Source: Thalassobius sp047123305
Lineage (GTDB): Bacteria > Pseudomonadota > Alphaproteobacteria > Rhodobacterales > Rhodobacteraceae
Direction: 5' to 3'
Assembly: GCF_047123305.1 (NCBI RefSeq)
Contig: NZ_CP138918.1
Location: forward strand, 682,001-746,000
Length of the DNA: 64,000 nt
Shown here: positions 41,586 to 51,178 of the stretch, one piece after another
Layout of the letters: each line of letters opens with the position of its first letter
How positions within the stretch are numbered: the stretch's first letter is position 1
The notes under the pieces: generated by a model
Told to the model about the DNA's origin: nothing
Databases searched by the model: none
What the model saw: the letters and a program-made list of their open reading frames with translations, nothing else
Made by a program: the position numbers and the translations under genes

Positions 41586-42326
41586 TCAGATGCAGCGGCC
41601 ACCGTCCACTTCCATCGCAACGCCGGTGACCATTCCCGCCTCATCCGAGCACAGGAAACAGGCGGCGTTGCCCATGTCCTCAGGGGTGGAGAACCGGCCA
41701 ATCGGAATGGTCGAAAGGAATTTGGCGCGGACCTCTGGGGTGTCTTCGCCCAAGAAGCTGGCAAGCAGCGGCGTTTCCCCGGCCACTGGGCAGATCGCGT
41801 TCACCCGCACACCAGCAGGCGCCAGTTCCACAGCCATTGTTTTGGTGGCGGTGATCATCCAACCTTTGGAGCTGTTGTACCAGTTGAGGTTCGGGCGCGG
41901 GCTGAGACCCGCGGTGGAAGCGACGTTCAAAACCGCCCCATTGCCCGCGGCCTTCATCAACGGCACCGCGTGTTTGGCGGTCAGGTAGACCGATTTGCAG
42001 TTCACCGCCCAGACCCGATCAAACTCTTCCTCGGTGACCTCTTCCATCGGTTTGGGCAGATGGGTGATGCCGGCATTGTTGACCAGAATGTCGATGCCGC
42101 CCAGCTGCACCTCGGCGGTTTTGACAATCGCCGCCACATCGGCGTCCTTGGAAACATCAACCTGACAGGCGATGCCCCCCACCTCGGCGGCCACATCGCG
42201 GGCCAGATCCATGTTCAGGTCGGCCACCATGACCTTGGCCCCTTCGGCGGCAAACTTGCGGACAATGCCTGCGCCAAAGCCTGATGCACCGCCGGTCACA
42301 ATGGCGGTTTTACCTTCTAGTCTCAT
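41586..42326 (-). CDS. SDR family oxidoreductase
   Basis: The protein has 246 residues, a classical short-chain dehydrogenase. The cofactor motif is TGGASGFGAGIV, the NNAG motif is ILVNNAGITHL, and the active site is YNSSKG (Y-x-x-x-K) after a serine in NVASTAG. An acidic residue after strand 2 (VADLNMD) suggests NAD. It is last in the operon with ALDH, thioesterase and the peptide importer, so it may oxidise an alcohol from the imported compound (inference). Confidence 0.9.
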   Translation of the reverse strand: MRLEGKTAIVTGGASGFGAGIVRKFAAEGAKVMVADLNMDLARDVAAEVGGIACQVDVSKDADVAAIVKTAEVQLGGIDILVNNAGITHLPKPMEEVTEEEFDRVWAVNCKSVYLTAKHAVPLMKAAGNGAVLNVASTAGLSPRPNLNWYNSSKGWMITATKTMAVELAPAGVRVNAICPVAGETPLLASFLGEDTPEVRAKFLSTIPIGRFSTPEDMGNAACFLCSDEAGMVTGVAMEVDGGRCI

Positions 42327-42353
42327 CTCGATCCTCCTTTTTTGGGCCGTGCC

Positions 42354-42788
42354 TCAACTGTCGTCACTGACGCGGCAGGCCTCCAGTCTGTCTTTGATAT
42401 CTTCCGGAATGGCGGTGGCGCGGCGGGCCTCCAGGTCCATCAGAACCTTGATGAAGCGCCCTTCAAACACCAGTTGGTCGCCCCCTGCCTGCGCACGGTA
42501 GATGCGATGGCGGCAGGTCACCGATTTGGTGCCAACCGCCAAGACGCCTGTACGCAGATAAATGCAGTCGCCCGGCAACAACTCGGCCTTGTACTGCGCC
42601 TGCATGTCCACCACAGCAAGGCCCATGCGCCGTCCCGCAAGGATATTGTCGCGCCCCAAGCCCACATGGTTCATCAGGGTAAACCCTGCATCGGACACAT
42701 AGGCGATGTAGCTGGCGATATTGGCGTGGCCCAGCGTGTCACATTCGCTGGCGGCCACAACACGGCGTCCGGTATCAATATCTGCCAT
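42354..42788 (-). CDS. acyl-CoA thioesterase, hotdog fold
   Basis: The protein has 144 residues. It resembles the 4-hydroxybenzoyl-CoA thioesterase / YbgC group: ASECDTLGHANIASYIAYVSDAGFTLMNHVGL has the D-x-x-x-H-x-N pattern, and MGLAVVDMQAQYKAELLPGD follows. The same fold is used for the thioester-cleaving domain of carnitine dehydrogenases. It starts five bases after the aldehyde dehydrogenase stop. Confidence 0.85.
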   Translation of the reverse strand: MADIDTGRRVVAASECDTLGHANIASYIAYVSDAGFTLMNHVGLGRDNILAGRRMGLAVVDMQAQYKAELLPGDCIYLRTGVLAVGTKSVTCRHRIYRAQAGGDQLVFEGRFIKVLMDLEARRATAIPEDIKDRLEACRVSDDS

Positions 42789-42793
42789 TTGCG

Positions 42794-44248
42794 TTACCCG
42801 TGATAGGCGGCGACGGTTTTCAGGGTGGTGAAGCCGTAGAGCGCCTCGAACCCTTTTTCGCGGCCATGCCCTGATTTGCCGATGCCACCAAAGGGCAGTT
42901 CCACCCCTCCCCCGGCACCATAGTTGTTGAGGAAGACCTGACCGGTGCGGATCGCCTTGGCCAGGCGCATTTGGCGGGCACCGTTCTGCGACCAGACCGA
43001 GGCAACCAGCCCGTAATCGGTGCCATTGGCGATGGCCACGGCCTCCTCTTCGTTGTCAAAGGGAATGATCACCTGCACGGGGCCAAAGATCTCGTCCTGC
43101 GCCAGGGAGTGATCGGGCGCGACCCCGGCAAAAAGCGTGGGCGGCACGTAGTTGCCGCCATCCGGTGCGTCCTGCAGCACGCCCTGTGCCGCTGTTTCCA
43201 GATCCTTACCCTGGTCAAGGAAGCCAGAGACGAGCCCCTTTTGCTTGGCTGAAATCAGTGGCCCCACGTCCAGATCAGACATCGCCTGACCAACCCGCAA
43301 CTCGCCATAGCGGGTGGCCATCCGCTCGACCACCTGATTGTAGACCGAACGATGCGCCAGAATGCGGGACGAGGCCGAGCAGGTTTGGCCCGCGTTCTGG
43401 ATGCCGGCGTTCACCAGGAAGGGCAGCGCCGCATCCAGATCGGCATCTTCAAACACCAGCTGCGGGGATTTGCCGCCCAGTTCCAGCGTGACCGGAATGA
43501 CGTTCTGCGCCGCCGCCATCTGCACCTGCACGCCGGTGCCCACCGATCCGGTGAAGCTGACGTGATGCACGCCGGTGTGGGCGCTCAGCGCCGCGCCAGC
43601 CTCAGATCCCAGCCCCGGCACGACATTCAGCGCACCATCGGGCAGGCCCGCCTCTTTGGCCAGATCGGCAAAAGCCAATGCGGTCAGGCAGGCATCCTCG
43701 GCCGGTTTCAACACACAGGCGTTGCCGGTGGCCAGCGCCGCCCCGACGGAGCGGCCGATGATTTGCATCGGGTAATTCCACGGCACGATATGGGCGGTCA
43801 CCCCGTGGGCTTCGCGCATTGTGTAGACGGTATATCCGTCCAGATAGGGGATGGTTTCGCCATGCAGCTTGTCGGCCGCACCGGCGTAGAACTCCAGATA
43901 ACGGGCCAATGCAATGGCGTCCGCACGCGCCTGTTTCAGCGGTTTGCCCACGTCCAAGGCTTCGATCCGCGCCAGATCCTCTACCCGGTCCAGCACCAGC
44001 TGACCCAAACGGTACAGGATGCGACCGCGTTCAACCGCAGTTACCTTGCCCCAGGCACCCTGCCAGGCCCGGTGCGCCGCATCCACGGCGGCGTCAATAT
44101 CCGCCGCACCACCCCGGGCAATCGCGCCAATCTCCTGCCCCGTGGAGGGGTTCGAAAGCGGCAGCGTTTGGCCGGAGGCAGGCGCCACCCAAGCGCCATC
44201 GATCAGGCATTTTTCAGGATCAAACCACAGGTTCAGCGCATCGGTCAT
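42794..44248 (-). CDS. NAD(P)-dependent aldehyde dehydrogenase
   Basis: The protein has 484 residues. Family motifs are PWNYPMQIIGRSVGAALATGNACVLKPAE, FTGSVGTGVQVQMAA, the glutamate in LELGGKSPQLVFEDADLD, and the catalytic cysteine in AGQTCSASSRIL. The closest groups oxidise betaine, aminobutyraldehyde or similar small aldehydes; the substrate is not readable. It follows the ABC ATPase gene by 21 bases on the same strand. Confidence 0.92.
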   Translation of the reverse strand: MTDALNLWFDPEKCLIDGAWVAPASGQTLPLSNPSTGQEIGAIARGGAADIDAAVDAAHRAWQGAWGKVTAVERGRILYRLGQLVLDRVEDLARIEALDVGKPLKQARADAIALARYLEFYAGAADKLHGETIPYLDGYTVYTMREAHGVTAHIVPWNYPMQIIGRSVGAALATGNACVLKPAEDACLTALAFADLAKEAGLPDGALNVVPGLGSEAGAALSAHTGVHHVSFTGSVGTGVQVQMAAAQNVIPVTLELGGKSPQLVFEDADLDAALPFLVNAGIQNAGQTCSASSRILAHRSVYNQVVERMATRYGELRVGQAMSDLDVGPLISAKQKGLVSGFLDQGKDLETAAQGVLQDAPDGGNYVPPTLFAGVAPDHSLAQDEIFGPVQVIIPFDNEEEAVAIANGTDYGLVASVWSQNGARQMRLAKAIRTGQVFLNNYGAGGGVELPFGGIGKSGHGREKGFEALYGFTTLKTVAAYHG

Positions 44249-44269
44249 TTCGGTGTCCTTCGTGTCGTC

Positions 44270-45859
44270 TTAGGCTATCTCGTCCGGCAGGACCGGCGCG
44301 GCGGCGATCAATTCTTGGGTGTAGGTATGCTGCGGCGCATCAAAGACCGCCTGAGTTGCGCCCTGTTCCACAATCTCACCGGCTTTCATCACCAGCACCC
44401 GATCGGTGATCGAGCGGACCACCGACAGATCGTGACTGATGAACAGATAGGTCAGGCCAAACCGGTCCGAGAGGTCGGCCAGCAAGTCCAGCACCTGCGC
44501 CCGGACCGAGACATCAAGGGCGGAAACAGCCTCATCCAGAATGATCAGGTCCGGCTTGATAATCAGGGCGCGAGCAATGGCGATCCGCTGACGCTGGCCG
44601 CCGGAAAACTCGTGGATGTATTTATCGAGGTCATCAGCGGTGAGGCCCACGCTTTCCATCGCCTCCACCATCGCATCCTGCAATGCTGGCCCCTTCGGCG
44701 GCTGATCCAGCAGGTGCATCGGTTCGCAGATCAGCCGGCTGACCTTCCAGCGCGGATTAAAGCTGCCGTAGGGGTCCTGAAACACCACCTGCATACGGCG
44801 ACGTACGGCACGATTGGGTTTCTTACCGCTGAAGACTGGCTGGCCGTCCAGCAGGATCTCACCGCCCTGCACCTCTTCCAGTCCCAGAATGGCGCGGGTC
44901 AGGGTGGATTTGCCACAGCCCGACTCGCCCACAAGGCCAAGACTTTCGCCCTTGCGGATGTCAAAACTAACGCCTTTCACCGCCTGCAACTTGCTGGCTT
45001 TTCCCAACCAGCCATTGGCATGCAACGTGTATTCGCGCACCACATCCCGCACGCTGAGCAGTGGCTGATCCTGCGCAGCACCCTCACGGTCCGGCACATG
45101 CGTGGAGGCCGCCAGCAGCGCCTTGGAATAGGGGTGCTGCATGTTGCGGAACAGGGTTGCGGCGGGACCACTTTCGACCACGCGGCCCTTTTGCATGATG
45201 ACAATCTCATCCGCCAGATCCGCCACCACCGCCAGATCATGGCTGATGAGCATCAGGCCCATCTGATCCTCGGCCACCAGCCGTTTCAGCAGATCCAGGA
45301 TCTGCGCCTGTGTGGTCACGTCCAGCGCGGTGGTCGGCTCATCCGCGATCAACAGCTTGGGCCGCAGGGCAATCGCCATAGCGATCACCACCCGCTGGCG
45401 CTGTCCACCGGACAGCTCAAACGGATAGCGGCTGAGCGGAAAACGCTCCTGCGGCAGTTCCGCCCGGGCCAGCGCCTCGGCGGCACGTTCCAGTGCTTCG
45501 GCCTTGCTGACGTCTTCGTGGATCAGGATGGTTTCGGCCACCTGATCGCCAATGGTGCGGATCGGGTTCAGCGCGGTCATCGGTTCCTGAAACACCATAC
45601 CCACGTCGCGCCCGCGCATTTGGCACAGCTGCGGCTCAGTGAGCGCCAGCACGTCCTGCCCGGCCACGGTGATCTGGCCCTCACAGGTCGCCCCATTGGG
45701 CAACAGTTGCATGGCAGCAAAAGCCGACATGGATTTGCCAGACCCGCTTTCGCCAATCACCCCAAGGATCCGCCCCGGCGCGACCTGCATTGACACGTCG
45801 TGCAGGATCTCGCTGCCATGAATACTAAGGTTCAGATGGTCGATCTTCAGAAGGCTCAT
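44270..45859 (-). CDS. peptide/nickel-type ABC transporter ATPase, DppD-DppF fusion
   Basis: The protein has 529 residues and carries two full ATPase domains. The first has Walker A IGESGSGKSMSAFAAM, signature LSGGQRQRVVIAMAI and Walker B LLIADEPTTALDV. The second has Walker A VGESGCGKSTLTRAIL, signature FSGGQRQRIAIARAL and Walker B LIILDEAVSALDV (EA instead of the common EP). Both have oligopeptide_HPY-like ends. It overlaps the permease gene by four bases. Confidence 0.94.
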   Translation of the reverse strand: MSLLKIDHLNLSIHGSEILHDVSMQVAPGRILGVIGESGSGKSMSAFAAMQLLPNGATCEGQITVAGQDVLALTEPQLCQMRGRDVGMVFQEPMTALNPIRTIGDQVAETILIHEDVSKAEALERAAEALARAELPQERFPLSRYPFELSGGQRQRVVIAMAIALRPKLLIADEPTTALDVTTQAQILDLLKRLVAEDQMGLMLISHDLAVVADLADEIVIMQKGRVVESGPAATLFRNMQHPYSKALLAASTHVPDREGAAQDQPLLSVRDVVREYTLHANGWLGKASKLQAVKGVSFDIRKGESLGLVGESGCGKSTLTRAILGLEEVQGGEILLDGQPVFSGKKPNRAVRRRMQVVFQDPYGSFNPRWKVSRLICEPMHLLDQPPKGPALQDAMVEAMESVGLTADDLDKYIHEFSGGQRQRIAIARALIIKPDLIILDEAVSALDVSVRAQVLDLLADLSDRFGLTYLFISHDLSVVRSITDRVLVMKAGEIVEQGATQAVFDAPQHTYTQELIAAAPVLPDEIA

Positions 45860-46668
45860 GACCGCGCCCTCCGCAGTTTGGGGTCAAACATATCGCGCAG
45901 CCCGTCGCCCATCAGGTTCAGCCCCAGCACGGTCAGCAGGATCGCCAGACCAGGGAACAGCGCCATATGCGGGGCAAATGAAATCATCGTCTGGCTGTCC
46001 GCTAGCATCCGCCCCCAGCTGGCGGTCGGCGGCTGCGTGCCAAGGCCAACATAACTCAGGCCCGCCTCGGCCAGAATTCCCAGCGAAAACTGGATGGTGC
46101 CCTGCACGATCAGCAGGTTGGTGACATTGGGCAGGATATGCTCGATCGAAATCCGCGTCGCGCCTTTGCCGGCCACGCGGGCGGCCATGACATAGTCACG
46201 GGTCCAAAGGCTCAGCGCGCCCGAGCGGGTCAGCCGGGCAAAGACGGGAATGTTGAAAATGCCGATGGCGATGATCGCATTGACGGCAGAGGCGCCAAAT
46301 ACGGCAGTGATCATGATCGCAATCAGCAGCGAGGGGAAGGCAAAGACCAGATCGTTGCCGCGCATGATCAGCTCATCCAGCAGCCCGCCTTTGCGCGCCG
46401 CCGCTGTCAGGCCCAGTGGCACCCCCAGCCCCATGCCGATGCCCACAGCCACCAAAGCCACGGCAATAGAGGTCCGCGCGCCCACCATGATCATGCTCAG
46501 GATATCGCGGCCAAAGTGATCGGTGCCCAAGGGATGCGCCAATGTCGGCGCTTTAATCTTGTTGGCAATGTCCAACACGGTCGGATCATAGGGCGTCCAG
46601 AGAAAGCTCAATATCGCCATGCCGGCAAAGATCGCGGTCAGCACGCCGCCCAGCCGAAGGTTACGCAT
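45856..46668 (-). CDS. peptide-type ABC transporter permease, DppC type
   Basis: The protein has 270 residues with six membrane spans. Family segments are HPLGTDHFGRDILSMIMVGARTSIAVALVAV and ARVAGKGATRISIEHILPN, the EAA-like loop that contacts the ATPase. It shares one base with the DppB-type gene. Confidence 0.93.
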   Translation of the reverse strand: MRNLRLGGVLTAIFAGMAILSFLWTPYDPTVLDIANKIKAPTLAHPLGTDHFGRDILSMIMVGARTSIAVALVAVGIGMGLGVPLGLTAAARKGGLLDELIMRGNDLVFAFPSLLIAIMITAVFGASAVNAIIAIGIFNIPVFARLTRSGALSLWTRDYVMAARVAGKGATRISIEHILPNVTNLLIVQGTIQFSLGILAEAGLSYVGLGTQPPTASWGRMLADSQTMISFAPHMALFPGLAILLTVLGLNLMGDGLRDMFDPKLRRARS

Positions 46669-47615
46669 CAGCGCCGCCCCCGCAGTCGTGGATCGACCAG
46701 TGCATAGGCCAGATCCACCAGAAAATTCACCACGATCACGGCAAAGACCAAGAGCATCACAACGCTTTCCACCACGATCAGATCCCGGGCCGAAATGGAC
46801 TGGAACACCAGCCGTCCAAGGCCGGGCAGGAAGAAGACGTTTTCAATGATGATGGCCCCTGCCAGCAGGAAGGAAAACTGCAGCCCGATGATGGTCAGCA
46901 CCGGAATCAGCGCATTGCGCAGCGCATGTCGCCACAGCGCCTGACGTTTGCTTAGGCCTTTGGCACGGGCGGTGCGGATGAAATCTTCGGACAGGGTGTC
47001 CAGCAGCGACGAACGCATCACCCGCGCCAGAATGCTGGCCTGCGGCAGCGCCAGCGCAATGGCGGGCAAGGTCAGCGATTTCATCGCCAGAAGGAAACCC
47101 GCATCCCAGCCGACAAATCCACCGGCGGAGAACCAGCGCAGATTAATGGCAAAGACCAGCACCATCAGCATGGCAAACCAGAAGTTCGGGATCGCCACCC
47201 CCAGCTGTGTCACCCCCATCACGGTCACATCCACTGGTGAACCGCGTTTGGACGCGGCCCAGATCCCTGCCGGGAAGGCAATCAGGGTCGACAGGGTCAA
47301 CGCATAAAGCGACAGCGGCAGGGAGATCCACAGCCGTTCGCCGATCATCTCGGCCACAGGGGTGCGGTAGGTGTAGGAGGTGCCAAAATCGCCCTGCAGC
47401 AGACCGCCAGCCCAGCTAAGGTAGCGTTCCAGAACTGACCCATTCAGCCCCAGCTCCTCGCGCAGGGCGGCCAGTGTGTCTTCCTGTGCGTTGATGCCCA
47501 GCATATAGGCGGCAGGATCCCCCGGCACGACTTCCAGCGCCAGAAAGATCACCAGCGAAGCCACCACAAGGCTGACCGCCAGCGACAGCAATCGTTTCAA
47601 CAGATAATGCAGCAT
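46668..47615 (-). CDS. peptide-type ABC transporter permease, DppB type
   Basis: The protein has 315 residues with six membrane spans. Typical segments are LVIFLALEVVPGDPAAYMLG, SWAGGLLQGDFGTSYTYRTPVAEMI and the loop FIRTARAKGLSKRQALWRHALRNALIPVLT. The start follows a 106-base gap from the binding-protein gene that contains a dispersed element. Confidence 0.94.
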   Translation of the reverse strand: MLHYLLKRLLSLAVSLVVASLVIFLALEVVPGDPAAYMLGINAQEDTLAALREELGLNGSVLERYLSWAGGLLQGDFGTSYTYRTPVAEMIGERLWISLPLSLYALTLSTLIAFPAGIWAASKRGSPVDVTVMGVTQLGVAIPNFWFAMLMVLVFAINLRWFSAGGFVGWDAGFLLAMKSLTLPAIALALPQASILARVMRSSLLDTLSEDFIRTARAKGLSKRQALWRHALRNALIPVLTIIGLQFSFLLAGAIIIENVFFLPGLGRLVFQSISARDLIVVESVVMLLVFAVIVVNFLVDLAYALVDPRLRGRR

Positions 47616-47645
47616 CGCGCCGCGCGCCCCCTAGAGGGCATCCGT

Positions 47646-47692
47646 GACGCCCCTTTCATCTTGCCAGAAGTACTCAAAATCCTCTGGCCGCC
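47646..47692 (+). repeat. dispersed intergenic element, copy 5 (diverged)
   Basis: CCTTTCATCTTGCCAGAAGT is followed by ACTCAAAATCCTCTGGCCGCC. The TTTCATCTTGC start is conserved with the copies at 38511 and 53921; the rest has drifted. It lies in the gap between the binding-protein and DppB-type genes. Confidence 0.5.
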
Positions 47693-47721
47693 ACACACAC
47701 GACAGCCAGAGAGGTGTCACG

Positions 47722-49203
47722 TCATTCCCAATAAACGCCGGTCAGATCCGTCGCCTGCGTCGGGGCATCTTTCCACAGCCCCTTCACCTTGGCATTGGCC
47801 ACGGTGGGGAAGGCCAGCTGGAACAGGTAGCCGTTCACATAGTCACCGGAAATGGTTTCCTGTGCGGTCGCCAGCAGCGCCGAACGTTTGGCCGGATCAG
47901 CCTCCACACCCAGATCAGCGATCAACTGCTGGAAGCTGGGGTTGTCATACTGGAAGTAATAGTCCGGACGGGCATAGATGCCGATGTCGAAGGGCTCGGT
48001 GTGGCTGACGATGGTCAAGCCGTAGTCCTTGCCGCGGAACACCTGTTCCAGCCATTGCGCCCATTCCAGATTGCTGATTTCAGCCTCAATCCCCACCGCA
48101 CGCAGCTGAGCGGCGATGATCTCACCACCACGACGGGCGTAAGAGGGCGGCGGCAGCTTCAGCGTTGTTTTGAAACCGTCGGCATAGCCCGCCTCGGCCA
48201 GCAGCTGCTTGGCCATCGCCGGATCATAGGAGCTGTTGCCGGTCAGATCGACGTAATCGGGATTGTGCGGCGCAAAATGGGTGCCGATGGGGGTGCCATA
48301 GCCAAACATCGCGCCATCAATGATGGCCTGACGGTCGATCGCATGGGCCAGCGCCTTGCGAACCTTCACATTGTCAAAGGGCGGCATCTTGTTGTTGGTC
48401 GACAGGATGGTCTCCCCTTCGGTCGACCCCACCAGCACCTGGAAGCGCGGGTCTGCTTCGAACTGTGGCAGGTTTTCCGGGGCGGGGAAGCCCACAAAGG
48501 CGTTCACATCCTCAGCCATCACCGCGGCAAAGGCGGCGGTCGGGTCCGAGATGAACTTGAAGCTCACCTTGTCCAGTTTCGCCGGTGTGCCCCAGTAGGC
48601 GCCGTTCTTTTCCAGATCGATCTTGTCACCCTGCACCCAGTTGGCGAACTTGAAGGCGCCGGTGCCGACGGGGTTGGTTTTGATGTCGCCGATGGTTTCC
48701 GGCGCCACAATCACCGCGTCGCCCCAGGCCATGTTGAACAGGAAACTGCCGTTCGGTTCGGACAGGGTGACCTTCACGGTCAGCGGGTCGACAACCTCAA
48801 CCGTTTCAATGCCTGCAAACAGCGCTTTCTGTGCGTTGGCACTGTCTTCGGCGCGGGCGCGGTCCAGCGAGAACTTGACGTCTTCGGCGCCCATCGCCGA
48901 GCCGTCATGGAAGGTGACGCCTGCGTTCAGCAGGAAGGTGTAGGTCTTGCCGTCCTCGGAAATTTCCCAGCTTTTGGCCAGACCGGGATTCACCGCACCA
49001 TCCGCGCCAAAGCGGGTCAGGCCCTCGAACACGTTGGAATAAAGCACCGAGTCGATGGCCCCAGCTGCCGCCGATGTTGGGTCCAGATGCGGCGGCTCCA
49101 GCTGCATAGCCACCACGATATCGCTTTTGGCCTGCGCCATGCCAACCGTTGCGGCGAGGGCTGCAGCACTGACCAAGCCCAGTTTAAGTACCTTGTTCGT
49201 CAT
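47722..49203 (-). CDS. ABC transporter substrate-binding protein, peptide/opine type
   Basis: The protein has 493 residues. A signal peptide (VLKLGLVSAAALAATVGMAQA) marks it as periplasmic. It has the SBP_bac_5 fold: MQLEPPHLDPTSAAAGAID near the start, LNAGVTFHDGSAMGAEDVKFSLDRA, VKVTLSEPNGSFLF, and AHAIDRQAIIDGAMFGYGTPIG. It is second in the operon, 16 bases after the M20 deacylase gene, so the deacylase probably acts on the imported compound. Confidence 0.93.
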   Translation of the reverse strand: MTNKVLKLGLVSAAALAATVGMAQAKSDIVVAMQLEPPHLDPTSAAAGAIDSVLYSNVFEGLTRFGADGAVNPGLAKSWEISEDGKTYTFLLNAGVTFHDGSAMGAEDVKFSLDRARAEDSANAQKALFAGIETVEVVDPLTVKVTLSEPNGSFLFNMAWGDAVIVAPETIGDIKTNPVGTGAFKFANWVQGDKIDLEKNGAYWGTPAKLDKVSFKFISDPTAAFAAVMAEDVNAFVGFPAPENLPQFEADPRFQVLVGSTEGETILSTNNKMPPFDNVKVRKALAHAIDRQAIIDGAMFGYGTPIGTHFAPHNPDYVDLTGNSSYDPAMAKQLLAEAGYADGFKTTLKLPPPSYARRGGEIIAAQLRAVGIEAEISNLEWAQWLEQVFRGKDYGLTIVSHTEPFDIGIYARPDYYFQYDNPSFQQLIADLGVEADPAKRSALLATAQETISGDYVNGYLFQLAFPTVANAKVKGLWKDAPTQATDLTGVYWE

Positions 49204-49219
49204 ATCTTCCTCCCTAGTG

Positions 49220-50515
49220 TCAGCCGGCGGCCTCCTGTTTTGCCAGAAGGTCTATCAACGCGCGGCCCATTACCTTGGCAGAGTCGATCATATCCTCGAC
49301 CCCGACGTATTCGTCCGGCTTATGTGCCAGATCCAAGATTCCCGGCCCATAGGCGATGCAATTATGAAGCTTCCCGATACGATCGATGTGTTTCTGATCG
49401 TAAGTACCGGGAGACACGACATATTCTGCCTCTTTTCCCATGGTCTCTGCAATTGCTTTCGCCACCGTTTGTACCACCGGAGCGCTTTTCTCGGTCATTG
49501 TGGGCAACACACGGTGCAATTCCGTGACGTCATAGCGGAAGTTGTCGCGGCTTTCCTCAACGGTGCGAAGCACCTGCATAACCTCTTCCTGCACCTCATC
49601 AATATCCTCTTCGATGAGGAATCTGCGGTCAATCACCATGCGGCAGCTGTCGGGCACGCAGGGGCTGGGCAGGCCGGTATAATCCGGGTCCTGCTCGGCC
49701 TGGCCGCCATGCATGGAGTTGATGTTGAGCGTCGATTGCTTGGCCCCTTCAGGCACCACCGGCATATCCGTGCGCTTCTCGGCCAAAGCTGGGAACAGGC
49801 TGTCCTCCATCTCGCGCACCACGGCGCCCATATGGCGCACGGCACAATCTCCAAGAAACGGCATGGAGCCATGGGCAATCTCGCCATGCGTCTCAATCTC
49901 GGCCCACCAGACGCCGCGATGGCCCAGACAGATCCGGTCCTTGTTCAGCGGTTCGGGGATGATGACATGCTGCACCCGTTCCGGGGCAAAATAGCCCTTC
50001 TCGGCCAGATATGCGACGCCACCGAAGCCTCCGGATTCTTCATCCGCGGTGCCGCTGATTTCGATCGCGCCTTCGTAGTTCGGGCAGACCGCAATGAAAG
50101 CCTCGGCCGCCACGATGGAGGCGGCCAGACCGCCTTTCATGTCACAGGCGCCACGGCCGTAGACCTTACCGTCAATCAACGCACCGCCAAAGGGATCGGT
50201 GGTCCACCCCTGACCGACGTCCACCACATCGATGTGGCTGTTGAAATGCACACATTCGCCCGCACGTTTGCCGTCACGCCGGGCGATGACATTCCAACGG
50301 GGATATTTCTCGCTGTCGCCAGGGGCCCCATGGGCGCGGACCATTTCGATGTGGAACCCGGCCGCTTTCAGGCGCTTGGCCAGAAAGTCGCAAATCTCGC
50401 GGTAGCTCTCCCCCGGCGGGTTAAGCGTCGGGATTCGGATCAAGGCCTGCGTCAGCGCGATCAGGTCGTCGCGCCGGTCCTCGATTTCCTGGCAAAGCCG
50501 GTCTGAAAGCGACAT
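49220..50515 (-). CDS. M20 family ArgE/DapE-type deacylase
   Basis: The protein has 431 residues from the ATG at 50515; a GTG at 50539 is in frame but has a poor binding site. It is a two-zinc amidohydrolase with HFNSHIDVVDVGQGW (first ligand His), YGRGACDMKGGLAASIVAAE (bridging Asp), SGTADEESGGFGG (catalytic and ligand Glu) and C-terminal GPGILDLAHKPDEYV. Members remove acyl groups from N-acyl amino acids or related amides. It opens the operon and is divergent from the PAS-LuxR gene. Confidence 0.9.
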   Translation of the reverse strand: MSLSDRLCQEIEDRRDDLIALTQALIRIPTLNPPGESYREICDFLAKRLKAAGFHIEMVRAHGAPGDSEKYPRWNVIARRDGKRAGECVHFNSHIDVVDVGQGWTTDPFGGALIDGKVYGRGACDMKGGLAASIVAAEAFIAVCPNYEGAIEISGTADEESGGFGGVAYLAEKGYFAPERVQHVIIPEPLNKDRICLGHRGVWWAEIETHGEIAHGSMPFLGDCAVRHMGAVVREMEDSLFPALAEKRTDMPVVPEGAKQSTLNINSMHGGQAEQDPDYTGLPSPCVPDSCRMVIDRRFLIEEDIDEVQEEVMQVLRTVEESRDNFRYDVTELHRVLPTMTEKSAPVVQTVAKAIAETMGKEAEYVVSPGTYDQKHIDRIGKLHNCIAYGPGILDLAHKPDEYVGVEDMIDSAKVMGRALIDLLAKQEAAG

Positions 50516-50602
50516 TTTTTGGGATCTCGTCTCTTGCACTCGATTGCAAAACTATGCTTTACGCCTCCGTACGGTGCCAATACCGTATCATTCCGGTGAC
50601 AT

Positions 50603-51178
50603 ATGAACGACCTAGACAAACTCGCTTTTGAGCAAGCGCCGATGGGATTGGCGCTGACAGAACACCGCATCATTCGCAGCTGTAACGACAGTTTCGCGGA
50701 AATGTTCGGCTATGAGAAATCGCAACTCCTCGGGCAGAGCTTTCGCCTGCTCTATGGCACCGATCAGGAGTTTCATCAGGTGCGGGACATTGGGCTGGCA
50801 CCGCTGCGCCAGTCCCATCCTTACACCGACGAACGCATTATGCGCTGCGCCGACGGCAGCCGCATCTGGGTCCGGTTCCGTGCCCGCACCCTGACCCCCG
50901 AAGATCCGTTGGCGCAGATCGTGCTAAGCTTTGCACCGATTGCCGAAAAACCCACCGGCCCCAGCCTGACCCCGCGCGAACGCGAAGTGTTGATGTGGCT
51001 GAGCCGTGGCCGCACAAGCAAAGAGATTGCACAGGTGCTGGAACTGTCCCCCCGCACCATCGAAGACGTCCGCGCCCGCCTGCTGAAGAAATTTGAGGTG
51101 AAAAACGTCGCCGTCCTGCTGGCCCGCCTGTCGGGGTTCAACGGCGAACGCGAACCGCTGGAAGGCAACGGCGTTTAA
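50603..51178 (+). CDS. PAS-domain LuxR-type transcriptional regulator
   Basis: The protein has 191 residues. Residues 5-115 are a PAS sensor domain (IIRSCNDSFAEMFGYEKSQLLGQSFRLLY, RCADGSRIWVRFRARTL). Residues 125-180 are a LuxR-type helix-turn-helix: LTPREREVLMWLSRGRTSKEIAQVLELSPRTIEDVRARLLKKFEV. No receiver or transmitter domain is present. It is divergent from the M20/peptide-importer operon with an 87-base gap, so it probably regulates that operon in response to a small ligand or cofactor bound by PAS. Confidence 0.9.
   Translation: MNDLDKLAFEQAPMGLALTEHRIIRSCNDSFAEMFGYEKSQLLGQSFRLLYGTDQEFHQVRDIGLAPLRQSHPYTDERIMRCADGSRIWVRFRARTLTPEDPLAQIVLSFAPIAEKPTGPSLTPREREVLMWLSRGRTSKEIAQVLELSPRTIEDVRARLLKKFEVKNVAVLLARLSGFNGEREPLEGNGV

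Noticed and set aside
43352..45793. 813-residue open frame on the plus strand
   Set aside because: It is antisense to the aldehyde dehydrogenase and fused ABC ATPase genes, whose protein motifs are clear. Long antisense frames are common with GC-rich third positions.
47644..49527. 627-residue open frame on the plus strand
   Set aside because: It is antisense to the binding-protein and M20 genes and shows no protein-family features.
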